A DNA stretch of 64,000 bases from JAGZEG01 sp963930185 (GTDB taxonomy: Bacteria > Actinomycetota > Coriobacteriia > Coriobacteriales > UMGS124), in NCBI GenBank assembly GCA_963930185.1, contig CAWVLT010000047.1, forward strand, positions 1 to 64,000. The letters are read 5' to 3'. The notes beneath the pieces were generated by a model that saw only the letters and a program-made list of their open reading frames with translations, did not search any database and was not told the origin of the DNA. Positions 49,379-58,296 of the stretch are shown here, piece after piece; the first letter of the stretch is position 1, and every line of letters starts with the position of its first letter. The position numbers were made by a program, and so were the translations under genes.

Positions 49379-50923
49379 ATGCAGGGGACGTACATCGTCG
49401 AATCGGCCGAGTGCGCCGAGGCGCGGCCGGGCGGGCGCTATGAGCTGGGGCGGCCCGTCGGCGAGGGCAGCTGTGGAAGGACGTTCGAGGTCGTCGGGAC
49501 GGGCGAGCCCTACGTGGTCAAGCTATTCGTCGGCGCGCCTGCCGGCCTGTTGCCCGTGGCCGCGCAGGGCGACGCGCGCGCCCTGCGCGACAACGAGGTG
49601 CGCAAGCTCATGCCCCTGCGGGAGCAGGCCATCGGGGCCGCCGACGCCGCACACTTCCCCCAGCTCCACTCGACGGGCGTGGTGGTCTCGGGCGACGCGG
49701 CGGGGATGCCGGCGTTCATGATGAGCAGGATGCGCGGCCGCGCCCTGTCGGGGTGCGTCGACGAGCTGTCAGGGGCCATCGGCGGCGTGCCCACCGCCCA
49801 GGCGCTGCTCGCGCTGCTGCGCTGCGCCCTGCGCCCGCTGGCGGTTCTCGAACGCGTGGGCATCGTCCACGGCGACTTGAACCTGGGAAACGTCTTCGTC
49901 GAGCTGGCCGAGGGCCCCGACGGCGCCGCGCAGCCCGTCTGGGTCGGACTCGTGGACCTGGGGGCGGCGCGGGGCGCGGGGCTGCTCACGACGCGCACGG
50001 GCGTGCCGAGCGTGCATGGGGCGGCCGCGTTCACCGCCCCGGAGATACTCGATCCAGAAAGCGAGTACCACGAGGCGTACCACAAGGACCCCCGCGCCAA
50101 CGTGTGGGCGCTGGCGTCTCTCGTCTACTATCTCAGGACCAGGCGGCCCTACATCGCCCACACGAGGCTGCGCCTGGGCGAGGCGAAAGGTGACGAGCCG
50201 GCGGCGCGCGCCCTGCTGGCCGAGGCCCTGACGACGTGCCTGAGCGTTGATCCTCGCCGGCGCATGGGGGCGCGCGAGCTCATGGGGTATGTCGAGGCGC
50301 GCCATCCGCGCCCCACCTCGCCCGAGTCGCTGGCCACCGCACCCGCTACGCCTGCTCCCGACTCGCGGGACGAGGGGCGGCGCGTACCGATGGCGCAGGC
50401 CGGCGCCGCCCTGTACTCGGACGGGACGCTCGTGCTGGGTGGCGCCGACCTTGCCTCCTGCCGTGACGGCGCGACGCTCGAGAGGGCGTGGGACCTCTCC
50501 GCGCTCGAGGCCGACCCGGCTGCCGTGCCGTGGGGCTCGCACGCCCACGGGGTGCGCCGAGTGGTCTGCGAGGCTCCGGTTGCGCCCACGAGCACGCGGG
50601 GCTGGTTTGCGAACATGGACGGCTGCGAGTCGATGGACCTGTCACGCCTGGACTTCTCGCGCGTGTACGACGCAACGCGCATGTTCTCCGGGTGCGGCGC
50701 CCTGAGCGAGCTCGCGGGGCTCGACGCCTGGGACACGTCCTCCCTGGAGTGCGCCGACCACATGTTCGCCGGCTGTCTGAGGCTGCCCCGCTCCGTCGTC
50801 TCCGACCTCGAACGCTGGGACGTCGGGCGGCTCAAGAGCAGCCTGGGCATGTTCACCGGCGCCGCCGCCTCGCTCGAGAAACCCCGGTTCTGGAGCACGA
50901 AGTACGGACGCTCCTTCATCTGA
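49379..50923 (+). CDS. Protein kinase fused to DUF285/BspA-type repeats
   Basis: A 514-residue Ser/Thr-kinase-like protein. Residues ~20-330 hold the kinase: glycine loop GRPVGEGSCGRTFEVV, Lys48, HGDLNLGNV (Asp166, Asn171), DLG at 193-195 and APE at 220-222. Thus HRD and DFG are altered but catalytic residues remain. Residues ~400-510 contain repeats with FSGCGALSELAGLDAWDTSS and MFAGC, like the DUF285/BspA family normally found on surfaces; here there is no signal peptide. Its 3' end overlaps the convergent PP2C gene by 282 bases. GGGGAGGGAG precedes the ATG. It is the likely writer in an FHA-kinase-PP2C-VWA system. Confidence 0.83.
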   Translation: MQGTYIVESAECAEARPGGRYELGRPVGEGSCGRTFEVVGTGEPYVVKLFVGAPAGLLPVAAQGDARALRDNEVRKLMPLREQAIGAADAAHFPQLHSTGVVVSGDAAGMPAFMMSRMRGRALSGCVDELSGAIGGVPTAQALLALLRCALRPLAVLERVGIVHGDLNLGNVFVELAEGPDGAAQPVWVGLVDLGAARGAGLLTTRTGVPSVHGAAAFTAPEILDPESEYHEAYHKDPRANVWALASLVYYLRTRRPYIAHTRLRLGEAKGDEPAARALLAEALTTCLSVDPRRRMGARELMGYVEARHPRPTSPESLATAPATPAPDSRDEGRRVPMAQAGAALYSDGTLVLGGADLASCRDGATLERAWDLSALEADPAAVPWGSHAHGVRRVVCEAPVAPTSTRGWFANMDGCESMDLSRLDFSRVYDATRMFSGCGALSELAGLDAWDTSSLECADHMFAGCLRLPRSVVSDLERWDVGRLKSSLGMFTGAAASLEKPRFWSTKYGRSFI

Positions 50924-52018
50924 GGTCGTCGGGCGGGGCGTGGCGTCCCCAGGTGCGCTGGCCGTGCCGTCGCTTTCGCCTGCGTCGGCGCACCCATCGG
51001 TCGCGGGGGCCTCCTCGCCCTGCTCGCCTGGCTCCTGCACCATGGATGGGTAGGCCCTAGCGTCCCACTTGCGCTTGAGGCGACCCCAGTCCGGCTCGGC
51101 CAGCGTCCACGCCCGCGGCGCGGCGAGAGCCGCGTCGGCGTTGACGATGGCGGCCACGGAGCGGTCGTCGTACACGTCGCGCAGCAGGCTGTAGGCCCAG
51201 CCGTTGCGGATGACGCCGTCGAGCAGCTCGTCGGCGAGGGGGCCCGCCCCAAGGCGTTGCTCGTACACGCGGCGCAGGCGCGACCAGAACGCATCGGGCG
51301 AGAAGGTGGCGGGGCTGTCGAGCAGCGCCACCGCGCCCCTCGCGTCATCCTCGGTGAACGCTGCCGGGTCGGCGAGCCACAGGGCCAGCGGTGTGTAGAC
51401 GGTCTCGCTCTCGTCGGGGAGGGGATCCCCGCAGCGCAGCAGGTAGGGCCTGAGAGCGGCGAGCACGCCGTCGGTCGCGAGCAGCACGCCTACCAGGGGC
51501 GTCTTGCACACGCCGATTTCCCAGGTGTCGCAGCCAAAGCGCAGAGGGATGACCGAGGTCCCATCCTCGCCGTGGTGCGCGACCGTCACGGGGATCGTCG
51601 CGCCGTCGGCCGTGATGCCAACGATGCCGGAGTCACCGGCGTGACCGTAGTACAGGCGCCGCTCCTGCGCGTCGTAGAGGCCGAGCGTCAGCGTGGTGTC
51701 GTACGTCTCGAGGGGCTCCCCGCTGTGCCGCGCCTCGCGGGCAACGGCCCCCAGCGCGTGCTCGAACGCGAGCATGATGAGCGAGCACAGCGCGACGGGC
51801 CTGCGCTCGTGGGGCAGGTGCTCCCTGCAGAAGCCCAGCGCGGCCGACCCGGCGATGCGCGACCCTGCCGCCGAGTTGGGGGCGCTGCCCACGCCGTCGC
51901 TGACCACGGCGAGGTACCAGCGCTCGTCAATCCCCTCGGTGCCGCTCCAGTCCTGGCATTCCGTCCCGTTCACGGCATGCAGGGTTCCTCGGACGCTACG
52001 ACAATACGTGTGGATCAT
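50642..52018 (-). CDS. PP2C-type protein phosphatase
   Basis: A 458-residue protein. Residues ~1-260 form a PP2C domain with VSDGVGSAPNSAAGS, GHAGDSG and LLATDGV, the metal-binding Asp motifs. The ~190-residue C-terminus is low-complexity, rich in Gly, Ala, Pro and Glu, and runs antisense to the kinase's DUF285 region. That tail may be a genuine disordered extension or simply read-through. The start at 52018 has AGGGAGTC upstream, 9 bases after the VWA gene stop, so they are one operon. It likely reverses the kinases' phosphorylation. Confidence 0.85.
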   Translation of the reverse strand: MIHTYCRSVRGTLHAVNGTECQDWSGTEGIDERWYLAVVSDGVGSAPNSAAGSRIAGSAALGFCREHLPHERRPVALCSLIMLAFEHALGAVAREARHSGEPLETYDTTLTLGLYDAQERRLYYGHAGDSGIVGITADGATIPVTVAHHGEDGTSVIPLRFGCDTWEIGVCKTPLVGVLLATDGVLAALRPYLLRCGDPLPDESETVYTPLALWLADPAAFTEDDARGAVALLDSPATFSPDAFWSRLRRVYEQRLGAGPLADELLDGVIRNGWAYSLLRDVYDDRSVAAIVNADAALAAPRAWTLAEPDWGRLKRKWDARAYPSMVQEPGEQGEEAPATDGCADAGESDGTASAPGDATPRPTTSDEGASVLRAPEPGFLERGGGAGEHAQAALEPPDVPAFEVGDDGAGQPQTAGEHVVGALQGGRVPGVEPRELAQGAAPGEHARCVVHAREVQA

Positions 52019-52027
52019 CGTGACTCC

Positions 52028-52792
52028 CTAGAGGTTGGCGTACCAGGCATTGGGGATGGGGCGCTCCACGACCTCGAGCGCCTCGGGCAGCGGGGCGACC
52101 TGCGGCGTGGTGCCGGTGTGCGTGACGCTGATGACCTTGGTGTTCTGCGCCAGCCACTTGAAGAACTCCGAGTAGTCGTGGTTGGCGAGCCTGAGCACGC
52201 GCGGGGTCAGGTCGAGGGCGACCGTCTCGGAGAAGCCGGGCGTGCCGATGAACCACGTGGCAAGACGGCCGTCCGCCTCGCGCTGGTGCGCCAGGGCGAA
52301 CGCCTCCTTGTACTCGTCGGTGGGGGCGCCGTCGGAGATGACGACGACCCAGGGCGTGTGCTTGGGCGTGCCCATGTCGTCGTACATGTGCCCGCGCTCG
52401 ATCGTCATGGTCACGGCCTTCTTCACGCCCGCCCCCATGGGCGTGCAGCCGCTGGCCTGCAGACGCGGCGCCTCGGACTGGCACACGGGGCGGAAGTCCT
52501 GCACGGTCTTGACCTCGTCGGAGCCGCCGAAGGTCACGATGGCCAGATCGGCGCGCCGGCGGGCGTACTGGTCGGATTTGACCGCGTCGATGAACTCGCC
52601 GACGGCGACGTTGATGTCGTCGATGTGAGCCGAGACCGACGAGGACACGTCGACGAGCAGAAGGATGGCGAAGTGCGTCTCGGTGGGGCTCACGGGCGGC
52701 AGCGCCAGGCCTGCGGTGCGCGGCGAGATCCCCTCGGGATAGGCGTCCTCGTAGATGGGGGTGACTTCGTAGGAATCGTAGGCGTTGCTCAT
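52028..52792 (-). CDS. TerY-like von Willebrand factor A domain protein
   Basis: A 254-residue VWA protein. The MIDAS is visible as DVSSS (Asp48, Ser50, Ser52), with the later Thr in GCTPMG and Asp in ISDGAPTD completing the metal site. Length and layout match TerY/YegL-type proteins that occur with PP2C and a kinase in TerY-P triads. It probably acts as a metal-dependent scaffold. GGAAG precedes the start at 52792. It is followed at once by the PP2C gene. The 264-base divergent space before the second kinase has no gene. Confidence 0.85.
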   Translation of the reverse strand: MSNAYDSYEVTPIYEDAYPEGISPRTAGLALPPVSPTETHFAILLLVDVSSSVSAHIDDINVAVGEFIDAVKSDQYARRRADLAIVTFGGSDEVKTVQDFRPVCQSEAPRLQASGCTPMGAGVKKAVTMTIERGHMYDDMGTPKHTPWVVVISDGAPTDEYKEAFALAHQREADGRLATWFIGTPGFSETVALDLTPRVLRLANHDYSEFFKWLAQNTKVISVTHTGTTPQVAPLPEALEVVERPIPNAWYANL

Positions 52793-53056
52793 GGTGCGCT
52801 TCCTTTCGCGTCGTGCCGCGGGGCCTTGCCCGCCGGCGTCCTTGCGTGCTTGGTACGACACGGATGGTAGGCGCGGGCGAGTGTTCGCGTAAAAGGGCGC
52901 TGTGCGCAAAGCGCCGCGTGACGAGTGCCACCGCCACGTCTAGGCTGCATGGCAGGTTGGCCCCGTCGCGCGCCGGCCGGCCTGCCATGCGGATGCCCGG
53001 CGCGTGGGGGCGATATGAGGAAGGCCACGCGTTGAGCCATATGGTCTGGAGGCGCC

Positions 53057-54475
53057 ATGTCCGCAACGAGCGGGTTCGTGAGATACAGGGGTGCGAGCGG
53101 GCGTTCGTACGAGCTTGCGGCGAAGCCCTTCAACAGCGGTGCGGAGGCCGAGGTGCTTGACGTGCGCGGCAGGCCCGACCTCGTCGCCAAGGTGTACTTC
53201 AAGCCGCTCGGCGCGCGCAGGCGCAAGGTCGAGGCCATGGTGCGCTCGGTGCCTGACAAGGACATGCAGGCCCACCTTGCTTGGCCGCTCGACGCGCTGT
53301 ATCGCCCGGACGGCGCGTTTGCGGGATTTGTCATGAGGCGCTGCGCGGCCAACGGGATCGAGCTGGGCATGCTCTACGAACCCGCCGACGCCCGCGCCCA
53401 TGGGTTTGACTTTGGCAAGCAGCTGGGAGTCGCCGGCATGCTGAGCGACATCACCGCGTGCCTGCATGCGCGTGGCGTGTGCATCGGCGACTTCAACCCC
53501 CGCAACGTGTTGGTATTCCTGGAGGCGCGGGGCCTTGACCTCGCCGTCATCGACAACGACTCGTTTGCCTTTGCCGACGCGGGCGGCTGCTCCTACCCGT
53601 GCCTGGGGTGGACGCCCGAGTTTTCCGCGCCCGAGGTGCATGCCGCGGCGGCGGGCGGGGCGAGAGACTTTGGCCACAGCATCGAGGGCGACAGGTTCGC
53701 GCTTGCCGTGCACGTCTTCAAGCTCCTGATGGCGGGCTGCCACCCGTTCGACACCCGGCTCGTGGATCGGTCGGCCAAACGTCCCAGCACGGAGGAGGCC
53801 ATCAGGCAGGGCGTCTTCGTGTACGAGCGCCCTGTGCGCGGGCTCGCCGCCCCGCTGCATGCCCCCGAGTACGGTTATCTGCCCAAGGACGTTCGTCGGC
53901 TGTTCGCCCGTGCCTTCCTTGGAAAGCCGCACGAGCGCCCGACGGCGCGCGAGTGGTGCCAGGCGCTGGAGCGCATGGCGGCGGGCGGCCTTTCGAGCTG
54001 CCCGCGGGGACATCGCTACCCCAGCTCGGCCGCCACATGCCCATGGTGTGACCTGGAGGCGCGCAGGGCGAAGGCGATGGGCAGGTACGTCGCCGCCACG
54101 GCAACGAAGGCGAGTCGCGCTGGTGCGCGTGGCGGGGCGGGCTCTCGCGGAAGTACCCGCGCCGCAGGTACCTCGTCGGGCCCGGCCCGTGCGACGGGCA
54201 TGCCCTCGTCCGGTGGAAGGGCCGCCGCCAGACCGGGGACACGCCGCCGCCTGATCGCCTGGTGCCTCGGCATCCTGCTGGTGCTCGGGACACTCAACAG
54301 CTGCGTGTCGGGGATGTCGGTGGACCTGCACGCCCCCTCGCAGGACGGCGCGGATGTCGGCGCGCAGCAGGGGGCGATAGCAGGTCAGCCGTCACCTGAT
54401 CAGGCAGACCAGGCAACGGCCGACGCGGGTCACGCACGGACTGTCATCGAGACGATCATCACGCCAAGCGGGTGA
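53057..54475 (+). CDS. Degenerate kinase with zinc ribbon and membrane helix
   Basis: A 472-residue protein. The kinase-like domain (residues ~15-305) has Lys45 (LVAKVYFK), GDFNPRNV (144-151, with HRD changed to IGD) and DND at 166-168 in place of DFG. A zinc ribbon CPRGHRYP...CPWC lies near 320, then a basic Gly/Ser-rich linker, one membrane helix (~395-415) and a short outer tail. This is the kinase form typical of TerY-P triads. GGAGG precedes ATG 53057. It is divergent from the VWA-PP2C operon and ends 8 bases from the convergent CDF gene. Confidence 0.83.
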   Translation: MSATSGFVRYRGASGRSYELAAKPFNSGAEAEVLDVRGRPDLVAKVYFKPLGARRRKVEAMVRSVPDKDMQAHLAWPLDALYRPDGAFAGFVMRRCAANGIELGMLYEPADARAHGFDFGKQLGVAGMLSDITACLHARGVCIGDFNPRNVLVFLEARGLDLAVIDNDSFAFADAGGCSYPCLGWTPEFSAPEVHAAAAGGARDFGHSIEGDRFALAVHVFKLLMAGCHPFDTRLVDRSAKRPSTEEAIRQGVFVYERPVRGLAAPLHAPEYGYLPKDVRRLFARAFLGKPHERPTAREWCQALERMAAGGLSSCPRGHRYPSSAATCPWCDLEARRAKAMGRYVAATATKASRAGARGGAGSRGSTRAAGTSSGPARATGMPSSGGRAAARPGTRRRLIAWCLGILLVLGTLNSCVSGMSVDLHAPSQDGADVGAQQGAIAGQPSPDQADQATADAGHARTVIETIITPSG

Positions 54476-54483
54476 CGGCGCTG

Positions 54484-55515
54484 CTACTCCTCGGGCATCT
54501 CGCGCTGCAGCTTGCGCTGGCGCTCCACGTGGGCGAGGTCCTCGGCCTCGATGAAGATGCGTGTGGTCTGGGGGAAGCGTGCTGAAAGCGCCGCCTCGAT
54601 GCGGTCGACGGCTGCGAGCACCTCGTCGCCGGAGAGGCCCGGCTTGAACTTGGCGTCCACGGTCATGAGCATGCTCTCCGGGCCGAAGTACATCGTGAGC
54701 ACCCGTCCGGTCTCGGCAACCGCATCCTCGGCCTCGACGATGCCGCGGGCCTCCACAAGCTCGGCGCGCGTCATGCCCTCGCCCACGAGCAGGCCCTTGG
54801 ACTCGCGCAGCATCACCACGGCCACGCACATCAGCAGAAGGCCGATGAGGATCGAGGCGATGCCGTCGAGGTAGGGGTTGCCCGTGAGATGCCCCAGGAA
54901 CAGGCCGAGCAGGGCGAACACCAGGCCGAGCTCGGCGGCGCTGTCCTCGAGCAGCACGGTGTAGAGGCTGGGGTCCTTGCAGTCCTTGATGAACTGCATG
55001 GGGCTCTTCTCGCCGCGCGCGGCGTTGAACTGCTTCACGGCCACGGCCAGCGAGGTGCCCTCGATGATCATGGCGGCGATGAGCACGATGTAGCTCATGG
55101 TGGGGTCGCCCAGCTCGACGGTGCCGGCCGCCGCGTCGCGCACCGCCTGGATGCCCTTCATGAGCGAGACGCCGCCGCCCAGCGCGAACACCGAGACGGA
55201 CACCACGAGCGTCCAGAAGTAAAGCTCCTTGCCAAAGCCAAAGGGGTGCTCGATGGTGGGCTTCTTCTTGGAGGAGCGCAGGCCCCACAGCACCAGCATG
55301 CCGTTGCCCGAGTCCACGATGGAGTGGATGCCCTCGGAGATCATGGCCGCCGATCCGGAGATGCCCGCGGCGATGAACTTGACGATGCCCACCAGGATGT
55401 TCGCGGCGATTGCGGCGAACACCGAGGCGGTCGATCCGTGCCCGCCGTTCTTGGCGGGCTGGCTATCGCCCGAGGCGGGCGCTGCTGTGGTTGTCATTGG
55501 TGCTGGCTCGGCCAT
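54484..55515 (-). CDS. Cation diffusion facilitator metal exporter
   Basis: A 343-residue CDF transporter with six helices. The first metal motif is SEGIHSIVDSGN (His64, Asp68); the second includes LDGIASILIG. A C-terminal cytosolic domain (~255-335) has a ferredoxin-like fold with VDRIEAALSARFPQTTRIFIEAE, typical of dimerising metal sensors. It probably exports Zn2+, Fe2+ or Mn2+ against protons. AAAGG precedes the start. Its nearness to TerY-like genes is notable, since Ter systems have been linked to metal sensing. Confidence 0.88.
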   Translation of the reverse strand: MAEPAPMTTTAAPASGDSQPAKNGGHGSTASVFAAIAANILVGIVKFIAAGISGSAAMISEGIHSIVDSGNGMLVLWGLRSSKKKPTIEHPFGFGKELYFWTLVVSVSVFALGGGVSLMKGIQAVRDAAAGTVELGDPTMSYIVLIAAMIIEGTSLAVAVKQFNAARGEKSPMQFIKDCKDPSLYTVLLEDSAAELGLVFALLGLFLGHLTGNPYLDGIASILIGLLLMCVAVVMLRESKGLLVGEGMTRAELVEARGIVEAEDAVAETGRVLTMYFGPESMLMTVDAKFKPGLSGDEVLAAVDRIEAALSARFPQTTRIFIEAEDLAHVERQRKLQREMPEE

Positions 55516-55543
55516 GGTCTACCTTTCCTGCTCCTTCGTCTGC

Positions 55544-55573
55544 GCCTCCTCCCGTTGGTGTCCGGGAGGAGGC
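55544..55573 (-). promoter_or_regulatory. Hairpin in the CDF gene leader
   Basis: A perfect 11-bp stem (55544-55554 with 55563-55573) with an 8-base loop, about 29 bases before the CDF start codon and close to its ribosome site. It could modulate translation. No known riboswitch pattern is recognised. Confidence 0.35.
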
Positions 55574-55738
55574 GGCGAGTTCAAAACGTGCAGACGAATG
55601 GTACTCCTTTTGGCATTGGCGTCGCCCGCACCGACCCCGCCTAATGTGTTTTTCATGCCAAATAACAAAACGTGAGGTCGGGATCGACGATCTAGCCATG
55701 TTTATTGAACTTCTGATTGAAGCAGAGACGAAAAGCGA

Positions 55739-57004
55739 CTAATCCTCTTCGATAAAGTAGGAGTTCGTAAGGGGATAGGCCGTTCCGTCGGTCAGGTGGA
55801 ACGTGATGAAGAAGTGCGCCTCGCCCGCCTCCAGCGGCGTGTAGGTCACCGTGCCGCTCTCGGTCAGCTCGGTTGTCGAGATCTCGCAGATCTCGGGGTC
55901 GGAGGGAGAGATGACGACCTTCTCGACGTTGTCATCGAGCAGGAATTCCTCGGTGAACGTCTCGCCGACTGTGACGTGGCCGTCGGGGTCGCTGACCTCC
56001 CCCAGTCCATAGCCGTAGGTCTCGATCTGCCACATGCCCTCGGTCATGTCGCTCGACGTGGTCAGATCGCCAAAGACGAAGGTGCCCTTGTCGAAGCATA
56101 CGCCGTAGGTCTCGCCGGGTGCGAGCGGCTCGCTGAGCAGCACGGTGAGAAACGTCCCCGACTTGAGGTTGTACGCCCCGATGACCTCCTCGGCCGCCTC
56201 GGAGACGAAGACACGCTCGGGATCGGTCACGTCGATCTCGTCGATCACGAAGCCCTCGGAGTCCGTGACGGTGATGACGCCCTCGCCGGGTTGGACGCCC
56301 TCGCGCGCAAAGACGATGCTTAGGTTCGGCCAGCCGGCCATGTTGGGGCCGATGGGGGTGGGCCAGTAGCTGCCGATCACGTCCTCGGGCAGGGGCTCGT
56401 TGGTCGTCATGACGTTGGGCTCGTACCAGTCGCAGTAATTGGACAGATAGAACGAGAAGTCACCGTCCTCGATCTCGATGGGCCCGCCGTCGGGTGCGGA
56501 GAAGTGCACGGTGGCGCAGGGAGTGTTGTGCAGGATTGTCATCGCGATGCTGTTGAGCACGGTGTAGACGAGGTCCTCGCGGTTTTCGCCCGAGTAGGCG
56601 GCGTCAACGCCGCTGACATCGCCCGTAAAGACGACGTTGTCCTCCCCCAGGGGCACGATGACCGACTGGGTGTCGTCGTCGAGGACTATGTCGCCTGCCA
56701 GCGCGAGGTTCCAGCCGGTCTGCTCCGCAAGCGCCGCGACGAGGTCGGCGGGGGTCGTCTCGGCCTGGCAGGAAACCTCGACTTCGGCCCCGTCCCGGCC
56801 GATGAAGAGGGTCGGCTGCTCCGCGGCCTCGCCGGACGCGGAGGCCGCGGCGGACGTGTCGGCCGCCGACGACTCGGCCGCGAGGGCTGTCGAGGTTGCG
56901 GGCACTGCCGATATCAGCCCTGCCGAAAGCGCGATCCCCAGTCCCGCGCAGGCGAGCGTGCGTTCGAGATGTGTGAGCGGCCGGTGTGTGGAGCTGCTAC
57001 TCAT
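55739..57004 (-). CDS. Secreted protein of unknown function
   Basis: A 421-residue exported protein. The N-terminus has a basic start and hydrophobic core (ACAGLGIALSAGLISA) with probable cleavage after TALA near residue 40. It is followed by an Ala/Ser-rich linker. The rest is acidic and strand-rich. The C-terminal ~85 residues (GHVTVGETFTEEFLLDDN to the end) look like an Ig-like beta-sandwich. No LPXTG or membrane anchor is seen, so it may be soluble. TAAGGAGG precedes the start at 57004. Confidence 0.75.
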   Translation of the reverse strand: MSSSSTHRPLTHLERTLACAGLGIALSAGLISAVPATSTALAAESSAADTSAAASASGEAAEQPTLFIGRDGAEVEVSCQAETTPADLVAALAEQTGWNLALAGDIVLDDDTQSVIVPLGEDNVVFTGDVSGVDAAYSGENREDLVYTVLNSIAMTILHNTPCATVHFSAPDGGPIEIEDGDFSFYLSNYCDWYEPNVMTTNEPLPEDVIGSYWPTPIGPNMAGWPNLSIVFAREGVQPGEGVITVTDSEGFVIDEIDVTDPERVFVSEAAEEVIGAYNLKSGTFLTVLLSEPLAPGETYGVCFDKGTFVFGDLTTSSDMTEGMWQIETYGYGLGEVSDPDGHVTVGETFTEEFLLDDNVEKVVISPSDPEICEISTTELTESGTVTYTPLEAGEAHFFITFHLTDGTAYPLTNSYFIEED

Positions 57005-57341
57005 GGTCGTCCTCCTTAAACGGATGGTGTCTCCTTCGCCTTGATGGCAGAGGGCCAATGTGGCGCGGACGTGCTATGCAGCCCAATCATACCAACCGGT
57101 GCGGCGTCGTATGCTTTCGGGAGCGAACGACGTCCACGTGGCGCGAACGGTCGTTTTAGATGTATGCTTATCCCCATGTGATGGCGCTGACGCCCTGGCG
57201 GGAGGGCCCCGGGCATCGTGCTGAGAGGCGTATCTGCATGGGGTCTCGCGGATTGCGAGGCCTGCCGGCGGGGAATGGCCTTCGGTGGCATGGGTGTGTC
57301 GATGGTCCTGCGGTGTGGAAGACGGGAGGTGAAGCGTCTCC
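57005..57341. other. Divergent intergenic region
   Basis: 337 bases between the secreted protein gene and the small sandwich-domain gene. An AT-rich patch with TATGCT near 57162 may be a -10 for the plus strand. No RNA gene or strong hairpin is seen. Confidence 0.4.
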
Positions 57342-57620
57342 ATGATAGGCGGCGTGCGTGGCGAGGTGGGACGTCCCCTGACGTTCGAGGGCTATGCGAA
57401 CGACTACGACAAGCGCATCCGGGCGGTGCAGTTCTCGCTCGATGACGGGGAGACGTGGACGTCCTACGACACCCCCGACACGGTCGCGGACAAGAACCTC
57501 TACTGGAAGTTTGAGTACACGCCCCAGGAGCCGGGTATGTATCAGCTGCTCATTCGTTCGGTCAACGAGGACGGGGTGGCGAGCCCCATTCCCGCGCGCG
57601 TTGACTTCTGGGTGGAGTAA
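57342..57620 (+). CDS. Stand-alone Mo-oxidoreductase dimerisation-like domain
   Basis: A 92-residue protein that is one beta-sandwich domain. The pattern IRAVQFSLDDGETWTSYD, WKFEYTPQEPGMYQLLIRSVNEDG and a final VDFWVE strand resembles the C-terminal dimerisation domain of sulfite-oxidase-type molybdenum enzymes, here without the catalytic part. It is not exported. GGGAGGTGAAG precedes the ATG. It is followed in 16 bases by an AraC gene and then a methyltransferase, likely one operon. Its role is unknown. Confidence 0.75.
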   Translation: MIGGVRGEVGRPLTFEGYANDYDKRIRAVQFSLDDGETWTSYDTPDTVADKNLYWKFEYTPQEPGMYQLLIRSVNEDGVASPIPARVDFWVE

Positions 57621-57636
57621 GGCCGGTGAGGGGCGA

Positions 57637-58296
57637 TTGAAGGACATCTATCTCGTCAGCACGGTGCGCATCAGCATTCCCGAGAACGCCTCCGAGCGTC
57701 TCGAGCAGGTGCTCGCATTCATGTCGCAGCACTGCGCGGACGCCACGCTCTCGAGCGTTGCCGCCCACTTCAGCTTCCACCCCAACACGGTGTCGGGCCT
57801 GATCAAGCGTGAGACGGGCAAGTCGTTCGGTGAGATTCTGCGCGAGATCCGCATGCAGCGGGCCATCAGCCTGCTCGATGCGCGCGTGATTCCCGTGGCG
57901 CAGGTCGCCCGCCTGTGCGGCTACGAGAACCCGAGCAACTTCTACCGGGTGTTCAAGGAGACGTTTGGACTCACGCCGCGCGCGTACGTGCAGCAACATG
58001 GCGGGGAGGTCCTGGACGACGATGAGTTTGGCGAGGTGTTCGTCGAGCCTGTGGGCGAAGAGGGCGTGGCGTGCAGGCCGCGCGCGGGTGCCGGGGGCGA
58101 CCCTGCGCCCGACGGCCCGGTTGCGGGCGTGCCGGTCGCAGGGGAGGATGTGCCGCGTGCCACCGCGTCGCGTGCCGATGCGCCACATGATGGGTCTTCG
58201 GGCGCCGCGTTGCCTCGGCGCAAGGTCAGGGCCGGACGGGACAGTGGAATGAACGCCTCTGTCGGAGGGGCTTCCAAGGGGGAGGTGCGCGCGTGA
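57637..58296 (+). CDS. AraC-family transcription regulator
   Basis: A 219-residue protein. Residues ~20-125 form an AraC double helix-turn-helix with SSVAAHFSFHPNTVSGLIKRETG and QVARLCGYENPSNFYRVFKETFGLTPRAY, which fits the family well. The ~90-residue C-terminus is low-complexity and rich in Gly, Ala and Pro. There is no N-terminal ligand domain, so the signal is unknown. The start is probably TTG 57637 with GGTGAGGGG before it; GTG 57664 is an alternative. Its stop overlaps the methyltransferase start (GTGA). Confidence 0.82.
   Translation: MKDIYLVSTVRISIPENASERLEQVLAFMSQHCADATLSSVAAHFSFHPNTVSGLIKRETGKSFGEILREIRMQRAISLLDARVIPVAQVARLCGYENPSNFYRVFKETFGLTPRAYVQQHGGEVLDDDEFGEVFVEPVGEEGVACRPRAGAGGDPAPDGPVAGVPVAGEDVPRATASRADAPHDGSSGAALPRRKVRAGRDSGMNASVGGASKGEVRA

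Noticed and set aside
55516..55600. Known metal riboswitch (NiCo/czcD or yybP type) before the CDF gene
   Set aside because: Only a single hairpin is visible; the conserved multi-stem cores of those classes are not recognisable.
55516..55738. Small gene between CDF and the secreted protein gene
   Set aside because: Only short frames without ribosome sites; the plus-strand frame ending at 55742 has no coding character.
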